From Loktanella sp. PT4BL (GTDB lineage: Bacteria; Pseudomonadota; Alphaproteobacteria; Rhodobacterales; Rhodobacteraceae), in the NCBI RefSeq assembly GCF_003201935.1, contig NZ_QJJL01000003.1, forward strand, positions 372,001 through 436,000: DNA of 64,000 nt, read 5' to 3'. A model generated the notes under the pieces. That model saw only the letters and a program-made list of their open reading frames with translations. It searched no databases and had not been told where the DNA came from. A program made the position numbers and the translations under genes. Positions 17,563 through 27,214 of the stretch are shown piece by piece; position 1 is the stretch's first letter, and the number at the start of each line of letters is the position of its first letter.

Positions 17563-18957
17563 TTACTCCGCTGGCATGGCTTTGGGGGCCGCCGCAGGTG
17601 AGGGGGCGATGTTTGTGCCGATACTTTCGCCGCGTGCGGTTTTCCGTGCCAGATAGAAGATGACAAAGATATAGGCCAACAGAAGCCCCGCATAGACCAG
17701 CAGATAGGCGATCAGGGTCGACAGCACCAAGGGCGCGGGCACATCGGCCACGGCTTCTTTGGTTGTCATCACACCTTGGACCAGCCAAGGCTGGCGCCCG
17801 ATTTCGGTTGTGTACCAGCCGGCCAGCGTGGCCAACCAGCCACTGAAGCTCATGCCGATCAGCGCATAGAGCATCGGTTTCGGCAGTCCTTCGACACCGC
17901 GCTTGCGGCGCATGATCATATAGGTGGCGCTCCAGCTGACCAGCAGCATCAGAAGGCCAGTGCCGACCATGACGCGGAAGGACCAGAACACGGGCGAGAC
18001 ACGCGGGTGCAGTACCTCTCCATCTTCGGTCACAAACTCGTTCAGGCCTTTCACCTCGCCATTCCAGTCATGGGTCAGGATGAACGACGCCAGTTTGGGA
18101 ATACCGATTTCAAATCGGTTTTCGCGTGCTTCTTCATCGGGGATCGCAAACAGGATCAGCGGCACGCCAGTGGAGGTTTCCCAATTGCCTTCCATCGCGG
18201 CAACCTTCGCGGGCTGATACTCTTTGGTGTTCAGGCCATGCATGTCGCCGACAAGGATTTGCACGGGGATCAGCACGGCCGCGGCAATAATGGCCGTTTT
18301 CATTGCGACGCGTACCCCTTCGGTGCGCCCGCCAATGAGCCAACGGAAGGCGCTGACACCGGCAATCAGGAAGCTGACGGTCAGGAAGCTGGCCAAGACC
18401 ATATGCGTAAAGCGGTACGGCATGGACGGGTTAAAGATAATGGCCGACCAATCGGTCGCATGTGCGACACCGTCGATCATCTCGAACCCTTGGGGTGTGT
18501 GCATCCAAGAGTTCAGGACAATGATCCAGAAGGCCGACATCATCGTGCCGAAAGCCACGAGGAAGGTTGCCAGCGTGTGCACCCAGTTGGGCACGCGGCT
18601 AAAGCCGAAGAGCATGATGCCAAGGAAGACTGCTTCGAGGAAGAAGGCGGTCATGATTTCGTAGGCCAGCAATGGCCCTGCGATATTTCCAACTTTTTCC
18701 ATGAATCCGGGCCAGTTCGTGCCGAATTGGAAAGACATCGTAATGCCCGACACGACACCCATCGCGAACGAGAGCGCAAAGATTTTCACCCAGAAACGAT
18801 AGGCTTCCATCCAGCGCTCTTCGCCAGTGCGGTTATAGCGAAGTTTGAAGAACAAAAGCACCCAGCCCAATGCGATCGTGATCGTTGGAAACAGGATGTG
18901 AAATGAAATATTCGCGGCAAACTGGATGCGCGAGAGCAGAAGGGTTTCAAGTTCCAT
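17563..18957 (-). CDS. cydA: bd-type quinol oxidase subunit I, short Q-loop (CIO) form
   Basis: Heme b558/b595/d-carrying subunit. About 464 residues from the ATG at 18957; a longer reading adds 18 basic residues without support. Seen: the axial histidine near the N-terminus (SRIQFAANISFHILFP), LAYEIMTAFFLEAVFLGIMLFG, and GRQPWLVQGVMTT. The segment between the quinol-site region and the next helix is short, as in cyanide-insensitive oxidases (CioA) rather than E. coli CydA. No cydX-like small ORF or cydCD was found beside it. Confidence 0.93.
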   Translation of the reverse strand: MELETLLLSRIQFAANISFHILFPTITIALGWVLLFFKLRYNRTGEERWMEAYRFWVKIFALSFAMGVVSGITMSFQFGTNWPGFMEKVGNIAGPLLAYEIMTAFFLEAVFLGIMLFGFSRVPNWVHTLATFLVAFGTMMSAFWIIVLNSWMHTPQGFEMIDGVAHATDWSAIIFNPSMPYRFTHMVLASFLTVSFLIAGVSAFRWLIGGRTEGVRVAMKTAIIAAAVLIPVQILVGDMHGLNTKEYQPAKVAAMEGNWETSTGVPLILFAIPDEEARENRFEIGIPKLASFILTHDWNGEVKGLNEFVTEDGEVLHPRVSPVFWSFRVMVGTGLLMLLVSWSATYMIMRRKRGVEGLPKPMLYALIGMSFSGWLATLAGWYTTEIGRQPWLVQGVMTTKEAVADVPAPLVLSTLIAYLLVYAGLLLAYIFVIFYLARKTARGESIGTNIAPSPAAAPKAMPAE

Positions 18958-19136
18958 AACGTGATGTCGTCTTTCTGGGCGGCCTAATCCGCTTGCAGTG
19001 CTAAATAGCATATCAAGGCGGTAAGTCAGGGGGGTGCGACAGCAAGGCGCGCTACCGTGTCCGGACCGCGTTTATGACGAAATCTATGAAAAAACAGCTA
19101 AAGGGATCAGCAACTTTTGCCAAGTTGACTTGGCGA

Positions 19137-20108
19137 TCAAGTCGCCTTCTCAAACCGCCATTGGGTCACTTGATGGTATGCTGTATCAGGCGTGACCTTG
19201 ATTGACGGAAATTGGCTGTTGTTGGGCGCGTCCGGCCAATGCTGCGGTTCAATCACGATGCCCTCGTAGACCGGCTTGCCCGGACGGTGTGATCCTGCGG
19301 CATCGTGGATCTGCATCCCGGGTTCTGTCGTGGCGAGGGTCATCTGCAGGCCAGAGGCGCCGGTCAGCCAGAGGACATCGCGCAGATCGGTCGCTTCTTG
19401 CGAGAGGCAGAAATTGTGATCAAGCGCCGGTGCACCTTTCACCAGTTTGCGGCTGGTGCGGAAATCCATGTCGGTGCCGTCAACGGCTGCGATCTCACCT
19501 GTGGGGCAGGTACGGTCGTCAATCGGCAGATAGTGATCCGCAGCAATCCGCAACGCGTGGCCTTCCCATGTCTCGCTACCATCAAGGTTCCAATAAATGT
19601 GGCTGGCGAAATTCATGCAGGTGGCTGCGTCGGTCGTGCCGTCAATCTGCATGGTCAGCGTTGCAGGTGCTGTGACCTGATAAGTGACTCGGATATCGCG
19701 GTTGCCGGGCAGGCCCGCTACACCATCGGGCAGGCGCAAACCCAACGTGACGCGATCAGCGGCCTGTTCCAGCGCCGCCCAGTTTTTGCGGTGGACACCC
19801 TCACTGCCTGAATGCAGGTGACAATCGCCGTTCTCGTTGCGTTCAAGTTCGTGCATCATGCCGTCAAGGCGCACGCGCGCATTGCCGATGCGGTTGGCAA
19901 TCGGACCGACAATCGCGCCGAAATAATCCATGGACGTGGCGTAATCCGCGAACCGCTCTGACCCCAAGGTCAGATTGTAGGGCACCCCTGCAAGGCGCAC
20001 CGCTTGCACGGTGGCACCCAGTGTTAGAATATCGACGCTCAGATCGCCGCTTGAGAGTGTGATTTGAAGCACGTCCTCCCCGTCTTGCGTGGTTCCGAAG
20101 TGGGTCAT
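19137..20108 (-). CDS. galM: Aldose 1-epimerase (galactose mutarotase)
   Basis: Interconverts the anomers of galactose released by the two galactosidases of this cluster. 323 residues from ATG 20108, which has a GGAGG ribosome site; the longer frame runs back into the upstream gene. Typical blocks are LGATVQAVRLAG, GAIVGPIANRIGNARV, GDCHLHSGSEGVHRKNW (catalytic histidine region), NFASHIYWNLDG and YEGIVIEPQHWPDAPN (catalytic glutamate). It starts inside the stop codon of the beta-galactosidase gene and is the last gene of the galactoside operon. Confidence 0.93.
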   Translation of the reverse strand: MTHFGTTQDGEDVLQITLSSGDLSVDILTLGATVQAVRLAGVPYNLTLGSERFADYATSMDYFGAIVGPIANRIGNARVRLDGMMHELERNENGDCHLHSGSEGVHRKNWAALEQAADRVTLGLRLPDGVAGLPGNRDIRVTYQVTAPATLTMQIDGTTDAATCMNFASHIYWNLDGSETWEGHALRIAADHYLPIDDRTCPTGEIAAVDGTDMDFRTSRKLVKGAPALDHNFCLSQEATDLRDVLWLTGASGLQMTLATTEPGMQIHDAAGSHRPGKPVYEGIVIEPQHWPDAPNNSQFPSIKVTPDTAYHQVTQWRFEKAT

Positions 20109-22009
20109 CACAGTTCCTCCCAATGCACACCCGCAGGAGGTATGGTTACGCCTTCCCACGTCAACGGCACAGCGGCATAGTTGAAATAGAACCGGTGCGT
20201 TTCGGTGTCGCGCAGGCGCAGACCTTCAGGCAGTTGCCTGGTTTCCATACCAAGCGCGTCACACAAGCCCGCAACAATCTGGTCAAACGTGCGGTCATCC
20301 GGCCAGCCAGCAAGATAGCGCAGGTTTTTGCTGCCCATGATCGCAGGCTGCCCTGCTGCGGTTGCGACAAATGTCTCGGCCTCGCCTTCAAGGTGCTCGA
20401 ACCAATGCAGGAACTGCCCGCCGCCTTCCAGCGCAATCCCATCATCAGGCGGCATGCTTTCAGTCAGGGCGACGCTCACATCAAGCCCCGGCAGATTCGG
20501 GCCAAGCGGCGTGGGGATGCTCAACTCGTCGGTCTTTGTGTCGCTGCGCGGGCCGATCAGGGCGATGCCTTCAAAACGGACCAAAGCAGCGCGCAGCGGC
20601 TCCGAGAGTGACATGATCCCTGGTGCCATCACCAGCTTGTAGGCTGAAAGGTCAGCGGTATCGGGCGGCAGAATGTCGATATTCAACCCCGCCCTGCGCA
20701 GCGCGCGATAGGCGGCAAAGGCAAGACGGAACAACTCGAAATCCGCGCCCTGCGGCTGGGCATCCCAGCCCCATGCGCTTTCGTAATCAAAGACCAATGC
20801 GGCCTGCGCCTTTGCTGTGCCAACACTGGCCAGCGTTTCGATCTCATCAGCGACTTGCCGCGCTTCGGCCAATGCAGGGGCAGGCGCGCTGTCAGGACGC
20901 AAAAGCCCCGCATGCATCTGTTCTTGCGCGAAAGGGGCTTGCCGCCAGCGGAAATAACAAACAGTTTCGGCCCCATGGGCAAAGGCCTCCCACGCCCAAA
21001 GCCGTGCCATGCCGGGCAGGGGGGCGGGGTTGTAGGGAGCCCAGTTGACGGGGCCGGGCTGTTGTTCCATGACCCACATCCGGCCCTTGCCGACAGCGCG
21101 GTAGAGATCGTGGTGGAAGGCCTGATTGTCGGGGTGGCCCTGACGCAGGAACGCGCGTTTGAATTCCGGTGTCCCTTCTAGGCGGTCCGACAAAAAACCG
21201 ATCGGATAGCTGTCCCAGGACGCGATATCGAGGTCGGCACCGACCTTCCAATGATCGAACGTTGTGATCCGCCCCATGTAGTTGTGGATCAGTGGCGCGT
21301 CGGTATGTTTGCGCAGTTCGTCCACCTGTACCTTATTGAAGGCGACCACCTGATCCGAACTATAGCGCCGGAAAGCAAGCTGATGCGGGTGGTTGGGTTC
21401 GGTCACTGTCAGATTGGGCAGGTCGATCTGATCAAACGTATCATAGTCCATCGACCAAAAGACGTTCCCCCACGCACGGTTCAGCGCATCGGTGGACTGG
21501 TATTTCTGCGCCAGCCAGTCCTGAAACCCTTTTCGCGCCGCTTCAGAGTAGCTCAGCGTTGTGTCGTGGCAATCGTATTCATTGTCGATCTGCCACGCAG
21601 CGATATGCGGGTTGCTGCCATAGCGTTCGCCCATGAGCCGCGCGATGCGGCGGCATTCCTCGCGGTAGCCAAGATGACTGAAGTCGTAGTGTCTGCGCGA
21701 TCCGAATTTGCGGGGCTGTCCCTGCGCGTCAACTGCCAACATGTCAGGGTATTTGTCGACCATCCAACGGGGTGGTGTCGCTGTGGGGGTTCCGAGGATA
21801 ATCTTCAGTCCCGCTTCGCCCAGAACGGCAATCGCACGGTCCAGCCAGTCCCATGTGAAGGTGCCGGGGCTGGGTTCCATACGCGCCCATGCAAATTCTC
21901 CGATGCGCACCCAAGACAGACCTGTCGCCACCATTTGGGCGGCATCAGTTGCCCATTGGTCCTCGGGCCAATGTTCGGGATAATAACAGACGCCAAGCGT
22001 GCGTTTCAT
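20108..22009 (-). CDS. Beta-galactosidase, glycoside hydrolase family 42
   Basis: Hydrolyses terminal beta-galactosides. 633 residues from the ATG at 22009. The GH42 N-terminus LGVCYYPEHWPEDQW is exact; the acid/base glutamate sits in AAWQIDNEYDCH and the nucleophile glutamate in VMEQQPGPVNW. The trimerisation and C-terminal beta domains follow. No signal peptide, so it acts on sugar already imported by the linked ABC transporter. Lies 34 bases after the lactonase gene and overlaps galM by one base. Confidence 0.94.
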   Translation of the reverse strand: MKRTLGVCYYPEHWPEDQWATDAAQMVATGLSWVRIGEFAWARMEPSPGTFTWDWLDRAIAVLGEAGLKIILGTPTATPPRWMVDKYPDMLAVDAQGQPRKFGSRRHYDFSHLGYREECRRIARLMGERYGSNPHIAAWQIDNEYDCHDTTLSYSEAARKGFQDWLAQKYQSTDALNRAWGNVFWSMDYDTFDQIDLPNLTVTEPNHPHQLAFRRYSSDQVVAFNKVQVDELRKHTDAPLIHNYMGRITTFDHWKVGADLDIASWDSYPIGFLSDRLEGTPEFKRAFLRQGHPDNQAFHHDLYRAVGKGRMWVMEQQPGPVNWAPYNPAPLPGMARLWAWEAFAHGAETVCYFRWRQAPFAQEQMHAGLLRPDSAPAPALAEARQVADEIETLASVGTAKAQAALVFDYESAWGWDAQPQGADFELFRLAFAAYRALRRAGLNIDILPPDTADLSAYKLVMAPGIMSLSEPLRAALVRFEGIALIGPRSDTKTDELSIPTPLGPNLPGLDVSVALTESMPPDDGIALEGGGQFLHWFEHLEGEAETFVATAAGQPAIMGSKNLRYLAGWPDDRTFDQIVAGLCDALGMETRQLPEGLRLRDTETHRFYFNYAAVPLTWEGVTIPPAGVHWEEL

Positions 22010-22043
22010 GGTGTGGAACCTTCTTGAGAGATTGGGGTGCGGT

Positions 22044-22865
22044 TTAGAGGATAACCTGATGTTCGGCTTGTCCAGCAGCCTTCGTCGGGACGGCAAATGT
22101 TTTACCCTGCTCAGGGCCCTCTAGCCCCACGGCGGCACTGGTGCAGAACAGCGTTTGCAAATCGTCGCCGCCAAATGCCGGACAAGAGGTTTGGCGCGCA
22201 GCAAAATTGTAGCTCTCAAGGAAACCCCCGGACGGGTCATAGACGGCCACCCGCCCGACACCCCATTGCGCGTTCCACAGGTTGCCTGCGGCATCGACGA
22301 CCGCGCCGTCAGGTCGGAACGGTGTGCGGCTGAGGTCGATGTGCAGCACTGGTTCGCCCTTGGGCCAGCCGTTGTCATCAAGCGCCACGCGCATGATCTG
22401 TTGCGTCGGCGTGTCGGTGAAATAGGCGGTTTTGCCATCAGGCGCGAAACAGATCGCATTGGAAATCGTGATCTCGGGGTAAAGCTGGCGCAGCTCGCCT
22501 TTATGGTAGCGATAGATCGCGCCAGCGCCGTCTTCGGCATCAATTCCCATGGTTCCGATCCAGAAACCACCCTGCGGGTCTGCGCGGCCGTCGTTCGAGC
22601 GCGTGACCGGATTGTCGGCCTCCAGTGGCGTGATGATCTCGGTTTCTCCGGTCGAGATATCAAAATGCATCAACGCGGTGCTGGACGCGATCAGCAGGGT
22701 GCTTTCACTGGTCCAGCCGGCGGCACTGACATAGGTGTCAAACTGCCAGTGCTGGCCTTTCGTGTGCAGACGTTTTCCCAGAATATCAAACCAGAACAGT
22801 TGCTTGCGCAAAGGATGCCAGAGCGGTCCTTCACCAAGCTGGCACTGGGTGTCATCGTAAATCAT
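22044..22865 (-). CDS. SMP-30/gluconolactonase-family sugar lactonase
   Basis: Six-bladed beta-propeller lactonase of 273 residues, here probably hydrolysing galactono-lactone to galactonate. Family blocks: [19 protein letters not shown] (metal-binding glutamate), [17 protein letters not shown] (metal-binding Asn/Asp), [19 protein letters not shown] and [17 protein letters not shown]. It overlaps the upstream aldolase gene by 4 bases. Substrate is inferred from the surrounding galactose genes. Confidence 0.9.
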   Translation of the reverse strand: MIYDDTQCQLGEGPLWHPLRKQLFWFDILGKRLHTKGQHWQFDTYVSAAGWTSESTLLIASSTALMHFDISTGETEIITPLEADNPVTRSNDGRADPQGGFWIGTMGIDAEDGAGAIYRYHKGELRQLYPEITISNAICFAPDGKTAYFTDTPTQQIMRVALDDNGWPKGEPVLHIDLSRTPFRPDGAVVDAAGNLWNAQWGVGRVAVYDPSGGFLESYNFAARQTSCPAFGGDDLQTLFCTSAAVGLEGPEQGKTFAVPTKAAGQAEHQVIL

Positions 22866-23467
22866 GTCGCAGCCGCATCATAGGCGGCGACCATATCGCG
22901 CGCCCTTGCTGCGACGTCGGCCACCGAAAAACCGGGTTTGTAAAGGGCAGAGCCAATGCCGAACCCATCCGCCGAAGCGGCCATCCATTCCGCAAAGTTG
23001 TCAGCCCCTGCGCCACCCACTGCATAGACCTGTGTGCCTACCGGCAACACCGCGCGGATTGCCTTGATGCCTTCAGGGCCAAGCAGACTGGCGGGAAAGA
23101 TCTTGAGCCCGTCAGCACCCGCTTTCAGGGCCGCAAAGCACTCTGTCGGGGTCATGACCCCGGGCCAGCTTTGCATACCGGCGGTCTTGGTGGCGACGAT
23201 CACGCGCTGGTCGCAGTTGGGCGAAACCACAAGCTTGCCACCCGCCTGCGCCACGCGCCCCACATCGTCGGTCGACAGCACTGTGCCTGCGCCGATCAGG
23301 GCGTCCGCGCCGTAGGCATCGGCCATCGCCTTGATGCTGGCGAAGGGATCCGGCGAATTCAGCGGCACTTCGATCTTCGTGATGCCTGCATCAATCAGGG
23401 CGGCGGCCATGGGGGCTGCCTCGTTTGGTGTCACGCCGCGCAAAATCGCGATCAGGGGGCGATGCAT
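22862..23467 (-). CDS. dgoA: 2-dehydro-3-deoxy-6-phosphogalactonate aldolase
   Basis: Class I aldolase splitting KDPGal into pyruvate and glyceraldehyde 3-phosphate. 201 residues, the typical size of the DgoA/KdgA family. The N-terminus [21 protein letters not shown] holds the catalytic glutamate region, followed by LIGAGTVLS and the Schiff-base lysine in [20 protein letters not shown] (near residue 125). It follows dgoK by 3 bases, which favours the galacto- over the gluco- assignment. Confidence 0.92.
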   Translation of the reverse strand: MHRPLIAILRGVTPNEAAPMAAALIDAGITKIEVPLNSPDPFASIKAMADAYGADALIGAGTVLSTDDVGRVAQAGGKLVVSPNCDQRVIVATKTAGMQSWPGVMTPTECFAALKAGADGLKIFPASLLGPEGIKAIRAVLPVGTQVYAVGGAGADNFAEWMAASADGFGIGSALYKPGFSVADVAARARDMVAAYDAAAT

Positions 23468-23470
23468 ATG

Positions 23471-24376
23471 TTATCCTTTCAGGCGCTGATAAGCGGCCGT
23501 CAGGCCAGCCAGTGTGATCGTCGCCGCATTGACTTGGGTTGCGGGTGCGGCCTGTGTTGCCAAAGCATCGACATAGAGCTTTGACAATTTGCTTTCCCCG
23601 ATCACCGCGATGTGCTGGCCAAGCCAATAGGGTTTTGCCGCGGCCAGTTCCGTGCCGATCAGCAGGCCGGACAGTTGCGCACGTGCCGCTGTCCCCGCCA
23701 TATCGTTCAGCAACCCGTTGGCACGCAGTGAAAACAGCCGTGCGGCAAGGCGTTCAGGGCGCGACAGACCCATATCGAGCCCTTCGGCAAAAGCGGCATC
23801 ATCCCAGCCATCGGCGGCGACCGAGTGGCGCAGTACCGTTTGCGTAGAGAGGGTGTCAAAGAGTTCACCGGTCATGAAGGTCTGAAAGCTGACAACTTCA
23901 TCCGCGCTGACATGGACCCATTTGGTATGGGTCCCCGGCAGACAGATCACCCCGTCCCAATTCTTGTTACGCGCGAGAAAGCCGGTGACTTGCGTTTCTT
24001 CGCCACGCATCACGTCAGCGGGGGACATCTGCTTGATGCCGGGAATGACATAGACGGTCAGGTCAGGATGCGTCACGGGCGCTTGAACCAACCCTTCGGG
24101 CAACGTGGCGCAGGGGACCGCGGCATAAGGGGCCTCGACCCAGCCCTGGCGTGATCCGACCATGCCGCAGGCCATCACGGTTGTCGGGCCGTCAATCCAG
24201 TCCTGGACGACAGAGAGCAGGGCTGCCTCAAAATCTTCACGGCGCAGCTTGCCCATGCCTTGATCGGAACTGGCTTCAGCCAGAACCGTGCCGCTGGCCG
24301 ACAAGGCCCAGGCACGCATGTTGCTGGTGCCCCAGTCCACGGCGATCCAATCGGCTTTGATCTGTGCTTGGGTCAT
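23471..24376 (-). CDS. dgoK: 2-dehydro-3-deoxygalactonokinase
   Basis: Phosphorylates 2-keto-3-deoxygalactonate ahead of DgoA. 301 residues from ATG 24376; a longer reading runs back through the SDR gene in another frame and is discarded. Family features: WIAVDWGTSNMRAWAL at the N-terminus (phosphate-binding loop), MACGMVGSRQGWVEAPY and ICLPGTHTKWVHV. The start overlaps the SDR stop as ATGA, indicating coupling. Confidence 0.93.
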   Translation of the reverse strand: MTQAQIKADWIAVDWGTSNMRAWALSASGTVLAEASSDQGMGKLRREDFEAALLSVVQDWIDGPTTVMACGMVGSRQGWVEAPYAAVPCATLPEGLVQAPVTHPDLTVYVIPGIKQMSPADVMRGEETQVTGFLARNKNWDGVICLPGTHTKWVHVSADEVVSFQTFMTGELFDTLSTQTVLRHSVAADGWDDAAFAEGLDMGLSRPERLAARLFSLRANGLLNDMAGTAARAQLSGLLIGTELAAAKPYWLGQHIAVIGESKLSKLYVDALATQAAPATQVNAATITLAGLTAAYQRLKG

Positions 24377-25131
24377 CCGGTTCCTACCACGCCTGCGTCG
24401 ATTACAATGGTCTGCCCCGTCATCATAGCGGAAGCAGAAGAGGCTAAAAACAGTGTCCCGCCGACCATATCTTCGGGACGCATGAATTCCTGCAGGCATT
24501 GCTTTTCCAGAAACGCTGCTTTGGAGGCGGGTGTCGCCCACATGGTTTCCTGCTTTTCGGTAAAGACCCAACCGGGGGCAATGGCGTTCACGCGGATACC
24601 TTTCGGTCCCCATTCACGGGCCAGCGCGCGGGACATGCCTGTGATGCCCGCATTGGCGGTCACATAAGGCACCATGCCTGCCAAGCCCATCAGATAGGTG
24701 ATCGAGGAATAGTTGATGATGGACCCTTTCGGGGCCATCAGAGCCGCAGCCTTCTGGCATGCAAAGAAATAGGCTTTCGCGTTGATTGCATGCTGGCTGT
24801 CCCAATCCGCCTCGGAAATCTCCAACGCGTCATATCGCATATCGTTTGCGGCGTTGTTGACCAACGCGTTCAAGGGGCCATGCGCTGCAACTGCCTGATC
24901 CATGGCGGACTGAAGGGCGGGCAAGTCGGTGATGTCGCACTGGATGAAAAGCGGCGCGGTGCCGTGTTTGTCGCCCATCTCGCGCACAAATGCCGTGGCA
25001 TCCGAGCGCCCCACAAAGGCGACACGTGCCCCCTGTGCCAGAAAACCATCGGTGAGCGCGGCACCAATGCCGTTGCCGCCACCTGTGATAAAGACCGAGG
25101 CACCTTTGAGGTCATGGAAGGTCGCGTTCAT
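24373..25131 (-). CDS. SDR-family protein, candidate galactose 1-dehydrogenase, catalytic lysine replaced
   Basis: Rossmann-fold oxidoreductase of 252 residues. Cofactor motif is FITGGGNGIGAALTDG, NNAN stands at the NNAG position, and the catalytic serine lies in IINYSSITY. The active-site YxxxK reads YVTAN: asparagine (codon AAT) where lysine is expected. The C-terminal region WVFTEKQETMW resembles SDRs found beside sugar genes in Rhizobiales/Rhodobacterales. Position between alpha-galactosidase and dgoK fits oxidation of galactose to the lactone, the step otherwise missing, but the altered active site makes this uncertain. Overlaps both neighbours by 4 bases. ATG 25131 has GAAGGAG upstream. 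Confidence 0.78.
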   Translation of the reverse strand: MNATFHDLKGASVFITGGGNGIGAALTDGFLAQGARVAFVGRSDATAFVREMGDKHGTAPLFIQCDITDLPALQSAMDQAVAAHGPLNALVNNAANDMRYDALEISEADWDSQHAINAKAYFFACQKAAALMAPKGSIINYSSITYLMGLAGMVPYVTANAGITGMSRALAREWGPKGIRVNAIAPGWVFTEKQETMWATPASKAAFLEKQCLQEFMRPEDMVGGTLFLASSASAMMTGQTIVIDAGVVGTG

Positions 25132-27209
25132 AGCCGCGCTCCTTCCACGACCCACATGCGTTCGGGAAAGGACCATGGCAAGGTAACGCCGTGGCGCATC
25201 AGATAGGCACCGGAGAGTTCAAGCGGGGCATCCTTCAGCGCTGGTGTCCCCCGTGACAGGTGATGCAGATCCTCGCGGTTGATCAGGTCGATGCGGTACA
25301 TCGCATCGGGGTCCAGACCGGTCAGGCGCAACGGGCGCGGGGAAATCTGGGCGCTGGTTGCGGCCTTGCCTGCAAAAACCACAAAGCGCTCCTTGTCGCG
25401 GGCCAGTTGCTGCTCGGCGATGACCGCAGGATCGGCACTATCAAGGCGCAGAATATCGGCCATTTGCATCCAGTGGCGGTTGGCTTTCCACCAGCCTGTC
25501 ACCTGCGTGAGCACCGCCGTTTCGCGTGCGTCCAATTCACGCGGGTCCATCTCGAACCCCATATGGCGCTGGGCTGCAACCCATGCGCGGAATGTGATAT
25601 CGAGGGTGCGCCCCGACGTATGGCAATGGCGTGGGCCAACGTGGCTGCCGGTGACGGACAATGGCAGAAACAAAGCCGCGTCATGCTGGATGCGTAGCCG
25701 TTCCAGCGCATCGTTGCTGTCAGAGAGCCAGACACGTTGGGTGCGTTGCAGGATGCCAAAGTCGATCCGGCCACCGCCCGAGGCACAGCTTTCGATCTCG
25801 ACGTCAGGAAAATCCGTGCGCAGCCTGTCGATCAGCGCATAAGACCCACGGGTTTGCGATGCATCGGGCATCGGCAGTACGCGGTTGTGGTCCCATTTGA
25901 TATAGTCGATGGCGTGGTCGCGCAGGATCGTGGACATCCGCTCATAGAGATAGTCGCGCACCGCTGGCAGTGCCATGTTCAGCGCTTTTTGCTGGCGGCC
26001 AAGGGTCTGGTCCTCGCTGCCTAACACCCAATCGGGGTGCGCGCGGTGAATGTCGCTGTCCTCGTTGATCATCTCGGGTTCGAACCAGATGCCGAAGGTC
26101 ATGCCAAGCCCGTGCACATGTTCGATCAACGGGTGCAGGCCGTCGGGGTATTTGCGCGGATCGACCGTCCAGTCCGAGAGGCTGCGGGTGTCGTCATCGC
26201 GGTTGCCGAACCAGCCGTCATCCAGCACAAAGCGTTCGGCCCCCAGCGCGGCCGCGCGATCAGCGATGTCTTTCAGAACAGGCAGTTTATGGTCGAAATA
26301 AACGGCCTCCCAGCAATTATAGTGCACAGGGCGCGGCGCGTCCGGCTTGGGCCAGGTCACGATCCGGTCGCGCAGGTGGCGTTGGAAGGCAACGGCGCAG
26401 CCGTTCAGTCCGGTGTCTGAATACGAGATATAGAGCGGCGCGGTTTTGAACTGTGTCGCTGCTTGCGGTTCCATGCTGGCCGCGTGCCCCCATTGGATCT
26501 GGCGGCGGCCGTCCTGCAATTCTTCGGCAATCATCTTGTGCCCGCCGGACCAGCCATAATGAAAGGCATAGGCCTCGCCTTGGGTATTGGTGGCACCACG
26601 GCAAGGTACGATCAAGCCTGGAAAGTGCTCGTGCCCTGTGCGGCCCGTGCGGTTTTCACGGTAACGCATCCCGGGTGCCCAAGCGGTGCGGGACAGCTGG
26701 AATTCGCCACACCACCGCCCCGACACGTCTATCATCTCGTCAGATTGCTGCGGTGCGGGCAGGACGGGGGCGGCAAGCCAGTGCAGATGCACAGGGCGGG
26801 TCGCATCGAGTGTGGTCTGGCAGGTGATCACGTGCGTGTCTTGATCGCTTTCAAAGCGCACGGTCAGCGTCAGCCCGTTGTCTTTGTCTTTGTAGGTGAG
26901 TTCCAGCGCACCGTTCTGCGCAACGCTCTCGAAACAGAACTTGGGCAGCAAGGGTGTTCCGTCGCTGTCGCGCAGAATCAGACCGGGTTGGCCGGGAAAA
27001 CTGCGCGTGGCTTCGGGGCATACGGACAGGTCCGGATTTTCGTCCAGCATCCCGCCTGTGACATCAATCCTGTGGGCCGCCTGCAAGGTGTCGAGGTTTT
27101 CCCCCACTGGCAGCAGCGCACCCCAATAGACGACTTCAGGCAGTCGGTCGTTGCGGGCCGCCAGCACAAGGGTCTGACGGCCATCGTCGATACGGTAGGT
27201 TCGGTTCAT
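25128..27209 (-). CDS. Alpha-galactosidase, glycoside hydrolase family 36
   Basis: Releases galactose from alpha-galactosides such as melibiose, raffinose or galactosylglycerol. 693 residues from ATG 27209; the longer frame is antisense to the permease gene. GH36 catalytic blocks: FGIWFEPEMINEDSD, the nucleophile aspartate in YIKWDHNRVLP, and the acid/base region ESCASGGGRIDFGIL...WLSDSND. The N-terminal beta-sandwich domain is present. No signal peptide, so cytoplasmic like the GH42 enzyme. Confidence 0.94.
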   Translation of the reverse strand: MNRTYRIDDGRQTLVLAARNDRLPEVVYWGALLPVGENLDTLQAAHRIDVTGGMLDENPDLSVCPEATRSFPGQPGLILRDSDGTPLLPKFCFESVAQNGALELTYKDKDNGLTLTVRFESDQDTHVITCQTTLDATRPVHLHWLAAPVLPAPQQSDEMIDVSGRWCGEFQLSRTAWAPGMRYRENRTGRTGHEHFPGLIVPCRGATNTQGEAYAFHYGWSGGHKMIAEELQDGRRQIQWGHAASMEPQAATQFKTAPLYISYSDTGLNGCAVAFQRHLRDRIVTWPKPDAPRPVHYNCWEAVYFDHKLPVLKDIADRAAALGAERFVLDDGWFGNRDDDTRSLSDWTVDPRKYPDGLHPLIEHVHGLGMTFGIWFEPEMINEDSDIHRAHPDWVLGSEDQTLGRQQKALNMALPAVRDYLYERMSTILRDHAIDYIKWDHNRVLPMPDASQTRGSYALIDRLRTDFPDVEIESCASGGGRIDFGILQRTQRVWLSDSNDALERLRIQHDAALFLPLSVTGSHVGPRHCHTSGRTLDITFRAWVAAQRHMGFEMDPRELDARETAVLTQVTGWWKANRHWMQMADILRLDSADPAVIAEQQLARDKERFVVFAGKAATSAQISPRPLRLTGLDPDAMYRIDLINREDLHHLSRGTPALKDAPLELSGAYLMRHGVTLPWSFPERMWVVEGARL

Positions 27210-27214
27210 CGTGG

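Noticed and set aside
18958..19136. FNR box before cydA
   Set aside because: A TTGAT half-site is present but its partner does not match ATCAA at the required spacing.
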